The position numbers and the translations under genes were made by a program. The notes under the pieces were generated by a model that ran no database searches, had not been told where the DNA came from, and worked only from the letters and a program-made list of their open reading frames with translations. Shown here piece after piece: positions 1 to 9,218 of a stretch of 64,000 bases of DNA. Source of the DNA: Drosophila pseudoobscura (Eukaryota > Arthropoda > Insecta > Diptera > Drosophilidae); the NCBI RefSeq assembly GCF_009870125.1, contig NC_046681.1, positions 16,381,001-16,445,000 of the forward strand, in the 5' to 3' direction. The stretch's first letter is position 1, and every line of letters starts with the position of its first letter.

Positions 1-144
1 CAATCTAGAGAAGAATCGACCAAATGGCGCCGCAACTGTGATCGCCTATCACCTCGTAGTGCTTACGATGCTGCTTTTCTGGATGGCCCTCAAGGATATT
101 CAAGGCAGATCTCTAGAGATGAAAGAATATTTAATTTAGATTAA
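1..144 (+). CDS. possible 3' end of a plus-strand gene cut by the window edge
   Basis: Two plus-strand frames are open from base 1. Frame 1 is a polar peptide ending in TAA at 142-144. Frame 2 is a partly hydrophobic peptide ending in TAG at 137-139. Either could be the last codons of a gene lying mostly left of the window and converging on the dynein-tail gene at 186. Nothing in about 47 codons identifies a family, and an open frame of this length can occur by chance. Confidence 0.2.
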   Translation, partial: QSREESTKWRRNCDRLSPRSAYDAAFLDGPQGYSRQISRDERIFNLD

Positions 145-185
145 CATTTGTAAAACAAGAAAAGTAAAGGCTAAAACAAAATCCT

Positions 186-3100
186 TTAGAGTATATCCCG
201 GCGGCACTTGCGCAACTGCTTGCGCAGCAGAATTGCATCCATTTCGGCCTGCTTCTGGCGCTCCTCCTCCTCCAGGGCGGCGCGTAGACTCTCAGCCTCG
301 TTGTCGGCCTTCACAGAGATGTAATGCACCTGGGGCAGAAAGTCCAAGATGCCCTTGCGCACCAGGTACTGAAAGTTCATGGAAATAGTGTACTTGATCT
401 CGGCGCCCACCACCGCGCTGAGCTCCGCCCAGTGGACGTACATCCAGTTCTCGTTGCGCAGATCCTTGATGCTGTTGTAGAGCGGAACGAAATCATCGAT
501 TTTCCCTATAAATACCCGGGCCACTTCCATGATCTCGGGTTTCTCGTTGAATATGACCAAGGATTCATTCAGCTCGCTGCGCAGCTCCTCCAGGTTGTTC
601 CACACTTCCTCCAGTTCCACTTGGGCTATCGGATTGCCCAGCGTGGCCTCCTCGAGCTTGAGGAAGTTGGAGCAGGCGTACCACAGCTGCTTGTAGGGCT
701 GGAAGCTGGCGATGATGCTCTGGAGGAAGTCCACGGAGAGTGGCTCCAGCTCGAACAACATCTGGCGATACTGCAGCGTCTGGCCGACCTTCTCGAGTTC
801 CTTGATCAGCGCCCAGGTCTTCTTGATGTCCACCGATGTTTCCTGGGCGCGATTCGTATTGAAGACCAAGGAGAAGGCCTGGACTTCATCGTTGAGGGAC
901 TCCAGGCGCTCCTCAAACGCCTGGCACTCGCTGGCATGCTGCCGCAGGAACTCCTCAATATCGATCTTCTGCTCCTCCTTTAGGGTGGAGAGACGCACCA
1001 TGATCTGGTGCGGCCAGGCGAACACGTTCCATTTCATGGCGAACTGGTGATCGCTCAAATTATAGAAGAAACTGTCCAGCAGATCGTACTCCAGCCACAT
1101 GATCTGTATGTCTGCCCGCAGCTGGTCGACCACATCCGGCACAGTGGCTGCAAAGTCCCGAATGCTGTACAGATGCTCGATGCTGATGGGCCGCTCGGCA
1201 ATCTTGTTGAACACCTCCAAACAGCGTTCCTGCAGCAGTTCATTCGTCTCGAACATGCGATCCACGTAGTACTCGAAAATGCGACGCACGACCTCGATGC
1301 GCTTTTTGATGAGGAACTGCTTCAGCGTGTCCACGTTGATGTAGAAAGGTCCAATGGTAATGAAGGCCGGCAGAATCACACGCAGCTCCTCCTTCAAACG
1401 CTTGTGCTCGAGTATGTCTCGCTTGACCTCCGAGGACGGCTTCTTGGCCGCCGCATAGCTCGCCATGTAGTGGTTGAGGTTCAGCAGATAGAAGTCTATG
1501 AATCTCTCGTACATCCGCGCGTAGGCCTTGAGGGGCAGCACGGCCTTGGCATAGCAGTGCCGCATCAGCTCGTTCTCAATCAGGAACTTGTCCTCAATCA
1601 GCTCCACAGTCAGGATGTACAAATTGGGGGCGAATTTAAGGAAGGTCATCACTGTAGCGTCGATCATCTTCACGCCAGAGGTTTTCTCCAGGCCCCTCTT
1701 GTAGATGTCCATCAGAGCGGGCTGGAATTCATCAGGATCGGTGGAGTAGAACACCTTACGATCCTCGTTGATGCCCAGGGTCATAGCGAATACGGGCTTG
1801 GGAAAGGGGAACTCCGTGTCAATGTAGTTGCTGGTCCACTTGAAGTTCGTCTTCAGCTGCAGGAACTGCAGGCAGGGATCGCACACAAAGTGCGAGAAGT
1901 TCATGAGCGAGGTCTCCAGCAGCACTTCCATGGAGTCTTGCATGCGAAATTTCACCTGCAATATGAATCTGGAGATCTTGCACATCAGGTACACGGTCCA
2001 GTCGTGCAGGGCAATGTCCAGATAGCCCTTGCCCAGCGCCCGTAGCACCACGGTAATGACTGAGGTGAGCTGCTGGGGCCAGTAGACCTTGAGATACGTG
2101 GCCACATTGTCGCTGTGCGCCTCCTGCGACTCCAGAAAGTCCGCTAGCGCCAGGGGCTTGCTGAAGTTGCAGATGAAGATGGACATTTTTTCGATATGCT
2201 GGCACTCGATGGCCACACCGGCCATGGCCTCGAAGCCGCCGATACAGTAAAAGAGACTTGCCTCCAGGTAGGCATAGCGCTTTTTCGACATGGTTATGCC
2301 AAGGGCCTGCACCTCAGCTCTCTCGCGGTCGGAGGTGTCGTTGTGAAAGTCACGGGGCAGAAAATCCTTGAGATTGATGTTGCGGAACTGCGGAAACTCC
2401 TTGGGCATCGTAATGATGAACTGCTCCAGCTCGTAGAGAGCCATCAGACGCTCAAAGACCAAATTGACCTCCGATCGTAGTCGTCGCTTACACTGCTCGG
2501 AGACCGTGGCCGCCTGAAGCACTGCCTCGATGGGCTTGAAGCTGTAGAAGGCCGTCGACTCGATGTCCTCGTGGAGCACGCAGTCGACAATAAGCTCCAT
2601 CAGCATCAGCTGCTCGCCCTTGTAGCGCTCGTGAACGGCGGCCTTTAGGCGACTTATGTACTTGTGCGGATTCTCGGCCAGGAACATGAACTGCAGCTTG
2701 GGCACCTCATAGGTGCAGCAATCCTCCAGGGAGAGCAGTGTCCACATGTCCGTATCTTCGTTGTACGCCGAGACGGAAGCCAGAACCCACTGGCAGTTGA
2801 GCAAGCTGCGGTTGAATGGCAGATACGCCTTTGCCGGCAGCGGATAGTGTGCGTCTCCAACCACGCCCAGATCGAACCAGGCTTCCGGCGAATTGGTGTC
2901 ATAGTTACTATCGTCAAAGTAGCTGAGGGGGAACTTGTGCGGAAAGGCAAACTCCGACATCACGTTGTACTGCTCCTCGGTAGGCTGCAGTACGTCGTCG
3001 GTGAGGCCCGCCAGCAAGAGCTCCTCGTTTAGATTGATCTTCTGATACTGCCGCCGACGACGATCCACCTCTACGTCCTTGGGCAGCTGTCGCTTGGGCA

Positions 3101-3389
3101 CATACCGCGTCTGAATCACCTTCGGCAGAATGGTTGGCAAGGGAAAGCGGTGCGATTTTCCCATTTTGTCGACTAACGTGAGCCAGCGCTGTGCCTCCTC
3201 GATGGGATAGAAGACGGAGGTCAACTGGTCGCGTGGTATGTACAGCTCCTGGTAGTTCATCACCGCAGTGCCTGGTCGGGGCGGCATAATGCAGATCTGC
3301 TTGCCAACAGTTATTTCCCTATAGTTATCAGAGGCTCTTATGCTTATTGCCCCACTCTCGGAAGAGTCTGAATCAAAATTTCCATCCAT
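186..3389 (-). CDS. axonemal dynein heavy-chain tail protein without motor domain
   Basis: This is an uninterrupted 1067-codon ORF. Its sequence resembles the N-terminal tail of inner-arm axonemal dynein heavy chains (DNAH3/7/12-like), ending with a stretch such as ENWMYVHWAELSAVVG that matches the start of the linker (DHC_N2) region. Family heavy chains run to about 4,000 residues or more, with six AAA modules and a microtubule-binding stalk. None of that is here: after the linker start the protein runs into a Glu/Arg/Lys-rich, coiled-coil-like C-terminus (around ALEEEERQKQAEMDA) and a TAA stop. The 186 bases downstream show no continuation. The frame has no breaks over 3.2 kb, so it looks maintained rather than decayed. 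It may be a motor-less tail partner in the sperm or sensory axoneme; that role is inferred. An upstream in-frame exon is possible (3532-3637). Confidence 0.85.
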   Translation of the reverse strand: MDGNFDSDSSESGAISIRASDNYREITVGKQICIMPPRPGTAVMNYQELYIPRDQLTSVFYPIEEAQRWLTLVDKMGKSHRFPLPTILPKVIQTRYVPKRQLPKDVEVDRRRRQYQKINLNEELLLAGLTDDVLQPTEEQYNVMSEFAFPHKFPLSYFDDSNYDTNSPEAWFDLGVVGDAHYPLPAKAYLPFNRSLLNCQWVLASVSAYNEDTDMWTLLSLEDCCTYEVPKLQFMFLAENPHKYISRLKAAVHERYKGEQLMLMELIVDCVLHEDIESTAFYSFKPIEAVLQAATVSEQCKRRLRSEVNLVFERLMALYELEQFIITMPKEFPQFRNINLKDFLPRDFHNDTSDRERAEVQALGITMSKKRYAYLEASLFYCIGGFEAMAGVAIECQHIEKMSIFICNFSKPLALADFLESQEAHSDNVATYLKVYWPQQLTSVITVVLRALGKGYLDIALHDWTVYLMCKISRFILQVKFRMQDSMEVLLETSLMNFSHFVCDPCLQFLQLKTNFKWTSNYIDTEFPFPKPVFAMTLGINEDRKVFYSTDPDEFQPALMDIYKRGLEKTSGVKMIDATVMTFLKFAPNLYILTVELIEDKFLIENELMRHCYAKAVLPLKAYARMYERFIDFYLLNLNHYMASYAAAKKPSSEVKRDILEHKRLKEELRVILPAFITIGPFYINVDTLKQFLIKKRIEVVRRIFEYYVDRMFETNELLQERCLEVFNKIAERPISIEHLYSIRDFAATVPDVVDQLRADIQIMWLEYDLLDSFFYNLSDHQFAMKWNVFAWPHQIMVRLSTLKEEQKIDIEEFLRQHASECQAFEERLESLNDEVQAFSLVFNTNRAQETSVDIKKTWALIKELEKVGQTLQYRQMLFELEPLSVDFLQSIIASFQPYKQLWYACSNFLKLEEATLGNPIAQVELEEVWNNLEELRSELNESLVIFNEKPEIMEVARVFIGKIDDFVPLYNSIKDLRNENWMYVHWAELSAVVGAEIKYTISMNFQYLVRKGILDFLPQVHYISVKADNEAESLRAALEEEERQKQAEMDAILLRKQLRKCRRDIL

Positions 3390-3511
3390 ATTTGTTCTGT
3401 TTTTCGCTGTCGAACTCCTATTTCTAAATATACATAAGTTTTAGTTATTTAGTTTTCAAATGGCATTTTCCAAAAAACTGTTATGATTGTTACCGATTGT
3501 AAATAATGCCA

Positions 3512-3637
3512 CTAATATTCTCTACTCTTACAGCATAGACCGGTCAACCGATCGCCCTTCATCATTGTCAACATGTCACAGGCCACATTCAACACGTCAA
3601 TCTTCAGCTCCATCATAGTGTAAAGTAAGTAAGCCAT
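3512..3637 (-). CDS. 41-codon ORF, possible upstream exon of the dynein-tail gene
   Basis: An ATG at 3637-3635 in good context opens a 41-residue methionine-rich ORF (starts MAYLLYTMMELKIDV) that stops at 3512. Inside it a strong donor (GTAAGA at 3531-3526) follows one base past codon 35. Joined to an AG at 3407-3408 it enters the 17 bases upstream of the dynein-tail ATG in frame, adding 41 residues. The better-looking acceptor nearby (ATATTTAG, about 3420) instead puts a stop at the junction, leaving a 35-codon upstream ORF. So it may be an N-terminal exon, a uORF or a separate small peptide. The same DNA read on the plus strand also has an acceptor and a donor. Confidence 0.3.
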   Translation of the reverse strand: MAYLLYTMMELKIDVLNVACDMLTMMKGDRLTGLCCKSREY

Positions 3638-3820
3638 CGATATACCGAGAAACACCGCTGAAAAATATTTAATTCCAACACTATTTTCAGGATCGTGTGG
3701 CTAGTCCCTTAAAACACATCAAGGATTTCTTGCGTATCAACTGGCTAGCGGGAATCTTTGCTTATTGGGTCCTATCCTGTCCTCGGGACCTGTCGCCCTG
3801 TCTCGTCGGAGCAGTGCGCG

Positions 3821-4370
3821 ATGGTGTACAGCTCCATAAAAGCCGTGGGGAGGACTTTTTCGCTAACTTCTATCCCTGGAACTATGGGCAATATCGAGGA
3901 TGTGGACCTAGAAGACATTGAGAAACGAATAGAACTGGGTTACTTTGGTGAGTTTCCTTCTGAATATCGTTTTTTCAAATGCTAATCTTTGATTGTTCCT
4001 CACAGCTCAATATGCCGATCCGGCAGCCAACTACTCAGAGACGCATAGGGCAGTCGGACAGCACCTGTCTGGACTCCAATTTGAAGACGAACAGATCAGC
4101 TGGCGCAGAATCCAATTCGTACAAGAAAAGTTTGGAAGGACTACCCCAACAACCCATACACGCTCGCTGTGCGCACGCTTCATTATCTATCGCTTAGAAA
4201 CCCTGCAGATTTTCAACTTATATCTTTTTTGTTATTGTTATATTGTTATAGTAGATAGCTGTAAGATTTTGATACTATCAATCTCCAAGATGTGTATTTA
4301 CTATTATATGCAGTATGTACATACCATAAATATATACATATGTACATATAAGCTCATTGTTATAAATTAG
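3821..4370 (+). CDS. unrecognised two-exon gene (candidate, 163 residues)
   Basis: Exons are 3821-3947 and 4006-4370. The 58-base intron has donor GTGAGT, a CTAAT branch point and a pyrimidine tract ending CACAG, so splicing on the plus strand is well supported. A further intron at 3628-3690 (GTAAGT to TTTTCAG) suggests an upstream non-coding exon. Starting at the ATG at 3821 (MVYSSIKAVGRTF), the frame crosses the 58-base intron cleanly and reads through acidic and polar sequence. It then runs about 60 codons into AT-rich sequence that looks like 3' UTR. AATAAA lies at 4457-4462. I recognise no family. Other frames in both exons also look protein-like (for example DYPNNPYTLAVRTLHYLSL in exon 2), so the frame choice is uncertain and a decayed gene is possible. 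Confidence 0.35.
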
Positions 4371-4539
4371 CCTATTCTTATATGCGTAATTATATTACAT
4401 ATTTATAGAAAAACAAAAAGGCTAAATACATCCATGCTTACATAAATTTAAACGAAAATAAAAAATATTTAACTAAAAATATCAAACTTGAGGAGTATTG
4501 TTTGAGGGATAGTTAGGGGAAAACAAAACATATATGACT

Positions 4540-5430
4540 GGGGAAATAGTCCTTGATAAAGACTCCATCAGGTATTTTTTTTCGAGCCATGAAACACACT
4601 GATCGGAGTACAAAAAAAATATCCCTGATCCTTGAAGAGGATTGACCCTTGACAAGGACTTTATTAAGGGTCTATTATTAAGGAAGAAAATTACATTTTT
4701 TGCTGGTCAAGGATCCTTGATCCTTGATAAGGACTCAACCGAGTCAAGGATTTTCACCCGATCACAAAAAGCCATAGCACGCCCAGATTGGGGCACAAAT
4801 CGGACAAAATTAAATAATAAAATCCTTCGTCCTTTATAAGGACTTCATTAAGTCAGGGGCATTTTTCCGATCACAGGAAGCCGTCGCACGCTCAGATCGA
4901 CCCATAAATGGCGGAGAAAACTGATATTTTTGATCCTTGATATCCTTGGTCCTTGATAAGGACTCCATCAAATCAGGGACATTTTTCCGATCACAGGAAG
5001 CCGTCGCTCGCCCAGATCGGACCATAAATAGCAGAGAAAATGAATATTTTTGATCCTTGATATCCTTGGTCCTTGAAAAGGCATCCATCACATGAAGGAC
5101 ACTTTTCCGATCACAGGAAGCCGTCGCACGTCCCGATCGGGCCACAAATAAGGGAGAAAACAAGATATATATGTCTGGAGTACATATCCTTGATCCTTGG
5201 TCCTTGATAAGGACCTGAGAAAATCAGGGACATTTTGCCGATCACAGGAAGCCATCGCACGCCCAGATCGGACCATAAATAGCAAAGAAAATGAATATTT
5301 TTGATCCCGGATATCCTTGGTCCTTGAAAAGGACTTCGAAAAATCAGGGACATTTTTCCGATCACAGGAAGCCGTCGCACGCCCAAATCGGCCCACAAAT
5401 ACCGGAGAAAACGGCCAAAATCTGAATGGG
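4540..5430 (+). repeat. tandem array of about 120-bp repeats, forward arm
   Basis: The segment CCGATCACAGGAAGCCGTCG recurs at about 4867, 4987, 5107, 5239 and 5359. The spacing is 120 bases except for one step of about 131. Each unit also carries 'GGAGAAAA', 'TGATCCTTGATATCC' and a short hairpin TCCTTGATAAGGA. Copies before 4860 are degenerate. Long minus-strand frames across the array are repeat translations, not genes. Confidence 0.9.
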
Positions 5431-5577
5431 ATACCAGGCGAACAGAAATGAGCAGCAAGCAACTGCAGCAATTGCAAAAAAATTTCGCAGCATACTTTAG
5501 GGGGCCACAAATTTTAAAAAAATTCAGTTACCTTCTGCTGATTTATGTTCGCCTGGTATCCCATCCAGATTTTGGCC
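5413..5577. repeat. 37-base inverted repeat at the centre of the repeat cluster
   Basis: 5413-5449 and 5541-5577 are reverse complements with few mismatches (core GGGATACCAGGCGAAC). They are separated by about 90 bases. This is the turning point between forward 120-bp units on the left and inverted units on the right, giving the cluster a foldback layout. Confidence 0.85.
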
Positions 5578-5649
5578 ATTTGACGGGAGGTTTTTTCCCT
5601 TTGTACGGTGGCGCCCCCATCGGCAATTTCTTGAACTACATTTTAAAGA

Positions 5650-5960
5650 CAGTTATAAGCCAATTTTGTTTTCTCCGCTCTTTATGGGCCGATTTGGGCG
5701 TGCGATGGCTTCCTGTGATCGGAAAAATGTCCCTGATTTTATGAAGTCCTTTGCAAGGACCAAGGATATCAAGGATCAAAAATATCAGTTTTCTCCGCCA
5801 TTTATGGGTCGATCTGAGCGTGCGACGGCATCCTGATTTTATGGAGTCCTTATCAAGGATCAAGGACATTTTCTCCAATACAAAATATTTAGTTTTCTCC
5901 CCCATTTGTGAACCGATCTGGACGTGCCACGCCTTTTTGCAATCGAGATAGTTTCCCCGA
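5650..5960 (-). repeat. inverted copies of the 120-bp repeat
   Basis: From about 5665 the same unit appears in reverse complement (CGTGCGATGGCTTCCTGTGA, CCAAGGATATCAAGGATC, TTTTCTCCGCCATTTATGG). There are two to three copies, the last degenerate. Together with the forward array they could form a stem of several hundred bases. Confidence 0.85.
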
Positions 5961-6150
5961 TACAGGATACAGCAAGGATGATTTTACAACAGTTTTATTA
6001 ATTATAACTTAACTTAGTACAAATAAATAAACAAGTGGAAAACATTTATATCTACTATCTTAGTATATAGACGTGTATCCTTAAACCTAACAACAACGAG
6101 ATCTTTCCAGAATCTAGAAGTCTGCGTAGCCCCTCCCTTGGTTGCCATAG

Positions 6151-6698
6151 TCAAAGTCCTGGTTGTCGATGACAAGGTAGAAGGATGACGAAGGCTCGGA
6201 TTTTGCAAGGGGTGTGCTTTCGTCCTGCTGGGATACGATTCCGTCTGGCTGGGATACTTAGATAGGACTCCGTCTGGACTCGGTTTGTGGCAAAGCGTAG
6301 GGTACATACATAAGTCCTCTGTGAAGGAAGACATGTTTTAAAATATATCCAAAATTATATACTGATTAACTTACGCGTCTCAAAACTGAAGCGCAGCGTT
6401 TTATTCGGTGGCGAATGAATGGTGACCAATATTTAGCGAGGGCGTGAACCAACAATTCCGCCGTGGATCGCTGGTCCCTGGTCTGAGCCAATAACCTGGA
6501 GGGAATACAAAAATATGAGAACAACGAAATAAATAGTCAATGGAAAAGATGAATAGGGGAAACAAGGAAAACTTACCTAGTCATAGATAGGAATCCAGGA
6601 TGTGGTAATCCGTGGTGCAGGTGGGAAGGCGATGTCAGTAATGAAAGGATATCAAGGATATTTTTTCTAGGCTTATATGTATATCCGGTTTTCTCCAT
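6151..6698 (-). CDS. candidate three-exon gene, 136 residues, inside the repeat cluster
   Basis: Exons are 6577-6698, 6375-6495 and 6151-6318, totalling 411 bases: an ATG (MEKTGYTYKP), 136 codons and TGA. Both introns look real: 6496-6576 (81 bases, GTAAGT to TTCCCTCCAG) and 6319-6374 (56 bases, GTAAGT to TTCCTTCACAG). AATAAA lies on the same strand at 5999-5994, about 150 bases past the stop. The middle exon reads LLAQTRDQRSTAELLVHALA and the last exon is Arg-rich. I recognise no domain. The first exon, including the ATG, lies in a degenerate copy of the local 120-bp repeat, so the start may be repeat-derived. It could be a young gene, a gene carried by the mobile element, or a non-coding spliced transcript. 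Confidence 0.45.
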
Positions 6699-6920
6699 TT
6701 CTCCATCCCGTGATCGGGAAGATCCTCGGAAAAGATTCAATAAGATAATTCGACACGCCTAATGGCGAGATCTCCGCCACTCGACAGGAAAACTATCCTT
6801 GATCCTTAATTTCCTCCTGATATCCTTGATCCGTGGATAGGACTCCAAGGCGTGCGATGGTTTCCTGTGATCGGAACATCCTTCTTTTCTCCGTTATTTG
6901 TGAGCCGATCTGGATTTTTG
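6640..6920 (-). repeat. degenerate inverted copies of the 120-bp repeat
   Basis: Pieces of the same unit in reverse orientation (GATATCAAGGATA, GGTTTTCTCC, CGTGATCGGGAAGATCC, GGCGTGCGATGGTTTCCTGT) are interspersed with other sequence. This is the outer, more decayed end of the cluster that starts at about 4.5 kb. It overlaps the first exon of the candidate gene at 6151-6698. Confidence 0.7.
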
Positions 6921-7157
6921 GAAAAAATCGTTTTCATGCCCATGAATAGTTGATATATACATATATTTTACATTTGTCTAGCGCCACAATTAGCCAGCGG
7001 CCACTTATGGAACGTTTATGAAATTCTACCCTACCCAGCACTGCTTGTTTGGTTTTTTCAGCACCTCAGTGTGCCGGCCTATTAAACCAAGACCCGGCAA
7101 CCCAACCCTCTCTACGTCACACACCATGCCGCTTTTTTAGCTTGTATCGGGCACGCG

Positions 7158-9043
7158 ATGTCTGCATTATTTTTGAACACTGGCGGCAATAACAATGCGA
7201 TGGACGATTGTAAGTGGAATTTTAAATGTTGATGATTGTTTTTTAACTTTAAAACCAACAAAAACCTTTACAGCGGCTTCCAATCTAAGCACCAGCATGT
7301 GCGACGTGGAGGAGCAGGACTTATCTGCAGCGCTGTTGAATAACAACGTGAGTTTCAGCAGCACAATGGTGACATCAAGCGCGGATTTGTCGTTCAGTTT
7401 AACCGAGGCGGAGATATGCAAACTGAAAAAAAAATTTGATGCTAGCACCATGCCCAATGAGGACATGGATGTGTCCATTAACGTGGAGGAGATCAGCGTG
7501 CCGGAGGAAAGCAGCATTCAAGAGAAGAGCATCATGCATAAGGAGATCAGCGTGCAAGAGAGCAGCATTCAAGAGAAGAGCAGCGTGCAGGAGGAAACCA
7601 CGCTGGAAGAAGACACAAGTATGCAGGAGACCACACTAAATGAAGAATCCACTTTAGAGGAGAGTGAATCCGTCATAAACCTCGAAGACACTATAGACGA
7701 ACCTGAAATTCAGTCGATTGTGCCGGAAAGCAATCAATTGATTGTGTTGGACGTTAACAAGCCGGTTGTAGCCAACGAAAACGAGCCGTTTGTGACAGAA
7801 AAAGCTACAGAGATTGTGGCAGCGGAAGCTGAAGAGATTGCTCCACTGGAGTATTTCAAGAATAAACTTATAGAGGTAGGGCGGCGTTGCTGGAAATCTT
7901 CAGCCGCGGCTCAGCATTACACTAAAGGCTGCTATTGGTCGCCCGATGGCACCTGCCTGCTTGTTCCCATCCATTTGGATGGAATGCATGTCATGGAACT
8001 GCCCCCGGACCTGTACACCGCCACAACAGTGGCGCAGGAGCGCGGCCTCACTAATCTTGTGCCTGCAGTGCACGTGCCCGAAGGTGGCACTGTCTATGAC
8101 TGCGTGTGGTATCCGCATATGAATAGCCAGGAACCAGATAGCTGTTTGTGAGTACATCGATTCCTTCTACAAGGCAATATAATGAATATTTACCTCCTTT
8201 AGCTGGCTTGCCACACGGCAACACGAACCCATTCACATGTGGGATGCCTTCGATGGGAAGCTGCGCTGCAGTTACAGTGGCTATGATGCCGTGGACGAAG
8301 TAATGGCCGCCATATCCTTGGCTTTCTCCCACGATGGCCAGCAGATCTATGCGGGCTATAAGCGATGCATTAAAATCTTCGACACAAGCCGTCCTGGCCG
8401 CCTCTGTGACGATTATCCAGTAAAGTTTGCCATCTCATGCATTGCGCAGACTACGGAGCACCACAACACCTTGACTTGCGGCAACTGGCATGGCTATATC
8501 CAACACTTTGACCTCCGTTGCAGCCCCAAGCAGGGACCGCTCTTTACGCTGGGTGGCCACAAGGGAGGGATTACCCAACTAAAGTACGCCGAAGGTTCTG
8601 CAGGATGGCAGCTGTTCAGTGGCGCTCGAAAATGCCAAAAGCTGCTGCAGTGGGACATGAGGAACTACAAGAAGCCCTTGGAAGAGTACCAGCGCAATGT
8701 GGAGACCAATCAGCGCATACAATTCGATCTGACGCCGGACCTGGGATGGCTGGCCAGCGGCGATACGCAGGGTGCTCTGAACGTCTGGGATATGAACGGC
8801 GATGGCGAAGTATCTGCTCTTCCACTCCACAACGACTGCTGCAATGGAGCTAGTTTCCACCCGACGCTTCCAATCTTGGCCTCTAGCTCCGGGCAATATC
8901 ATTTCATTGGCAGCGATGGTCGTGTCAATGACAGCGTTCTGGATTGCACAGGAGCAGTGGAGCAAGAGCAGTCGAAGGAGAAGCCACAAGAAGTGATCTA
9001 TGAGAATGCCGTGGTGATGTGGTGGTGCGGCCAAGGTCTGTGA
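7158..9043 (+). CDS. WRAP53: WRAP53/TCAB1 (WDR79) WD40 protein
   Basis: Exons are 7158-7209, 7274-8147 and 8203-9043, giving 588 residues. The introns (64 and 55 bases) have GTAAGT/GTGAGT donors and good acceptors. The WD40 part matches human WRAP53 in order: TKGCYWSPDGTCLL, then LPPDLY, EPIHMWDAFDGKLR, GGHKGGITQL, FSGARK, TNQRIQFDL and LASSSGQ. The family binds the CAB box of H/ACA-type RNAs and brings them to Cajal bodies. In vertebrates it also serves telomerase RNA. Flies lack telomerase, so small Cajal-body RNAs are the likely clients. The N-terminus (about residues 18-225) is acidic and low in complexity, with Glu/Ser-rich repeats (SIQEKS, SVQEES). The start was chosen because the 52-base first exon splices in frame; a downstream in-frame GTG at 7195 lies in exon 1 and would shorten it. 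Confidence 0.93.
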
Positions 9044-9100
9044 TTGGTCAGTGCCCCAGAATGTTTTTAATAAGTTGAGCTAATATTTAAAAAAGCCGTC

Positions 9101-9217
9101 TTTATTCTTGAATCCACTTGGAAATACTAAATGCGTGAGCTCATACCTCTGTGTTTCCACCTGCGAAGTAAATCCATCGATTAGGGTCTCTCAAACTCAA
9201 CAGGAACAATAACTCAC
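9101..9217 (-). other. Arpc4 3' UTR: intron directly after the stop codon and poly(A) signal
   Basis: GTGAGT begins one base after the Arpc4 TAG (9217-9212). A CTAATC branch point and a TTTACTTCGCAG acceptor end a 57-base intron at 9161. AATAAA follows at 9106-9101. The Arpc4 and WRAP53 transcripts therefore converge with ends a few tens of bases apart. Confidence 0.65.
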
Positions 9218-9218
9218 C

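Noticed and set aside
4834..5510. Long minus-strand frames (109-140 codons) in the 4.8-5.5 kb repeats
   Set aside because: The frames persist only because the 120-base unit is a multiple of three; the peptides are repeats of one monomer translation.
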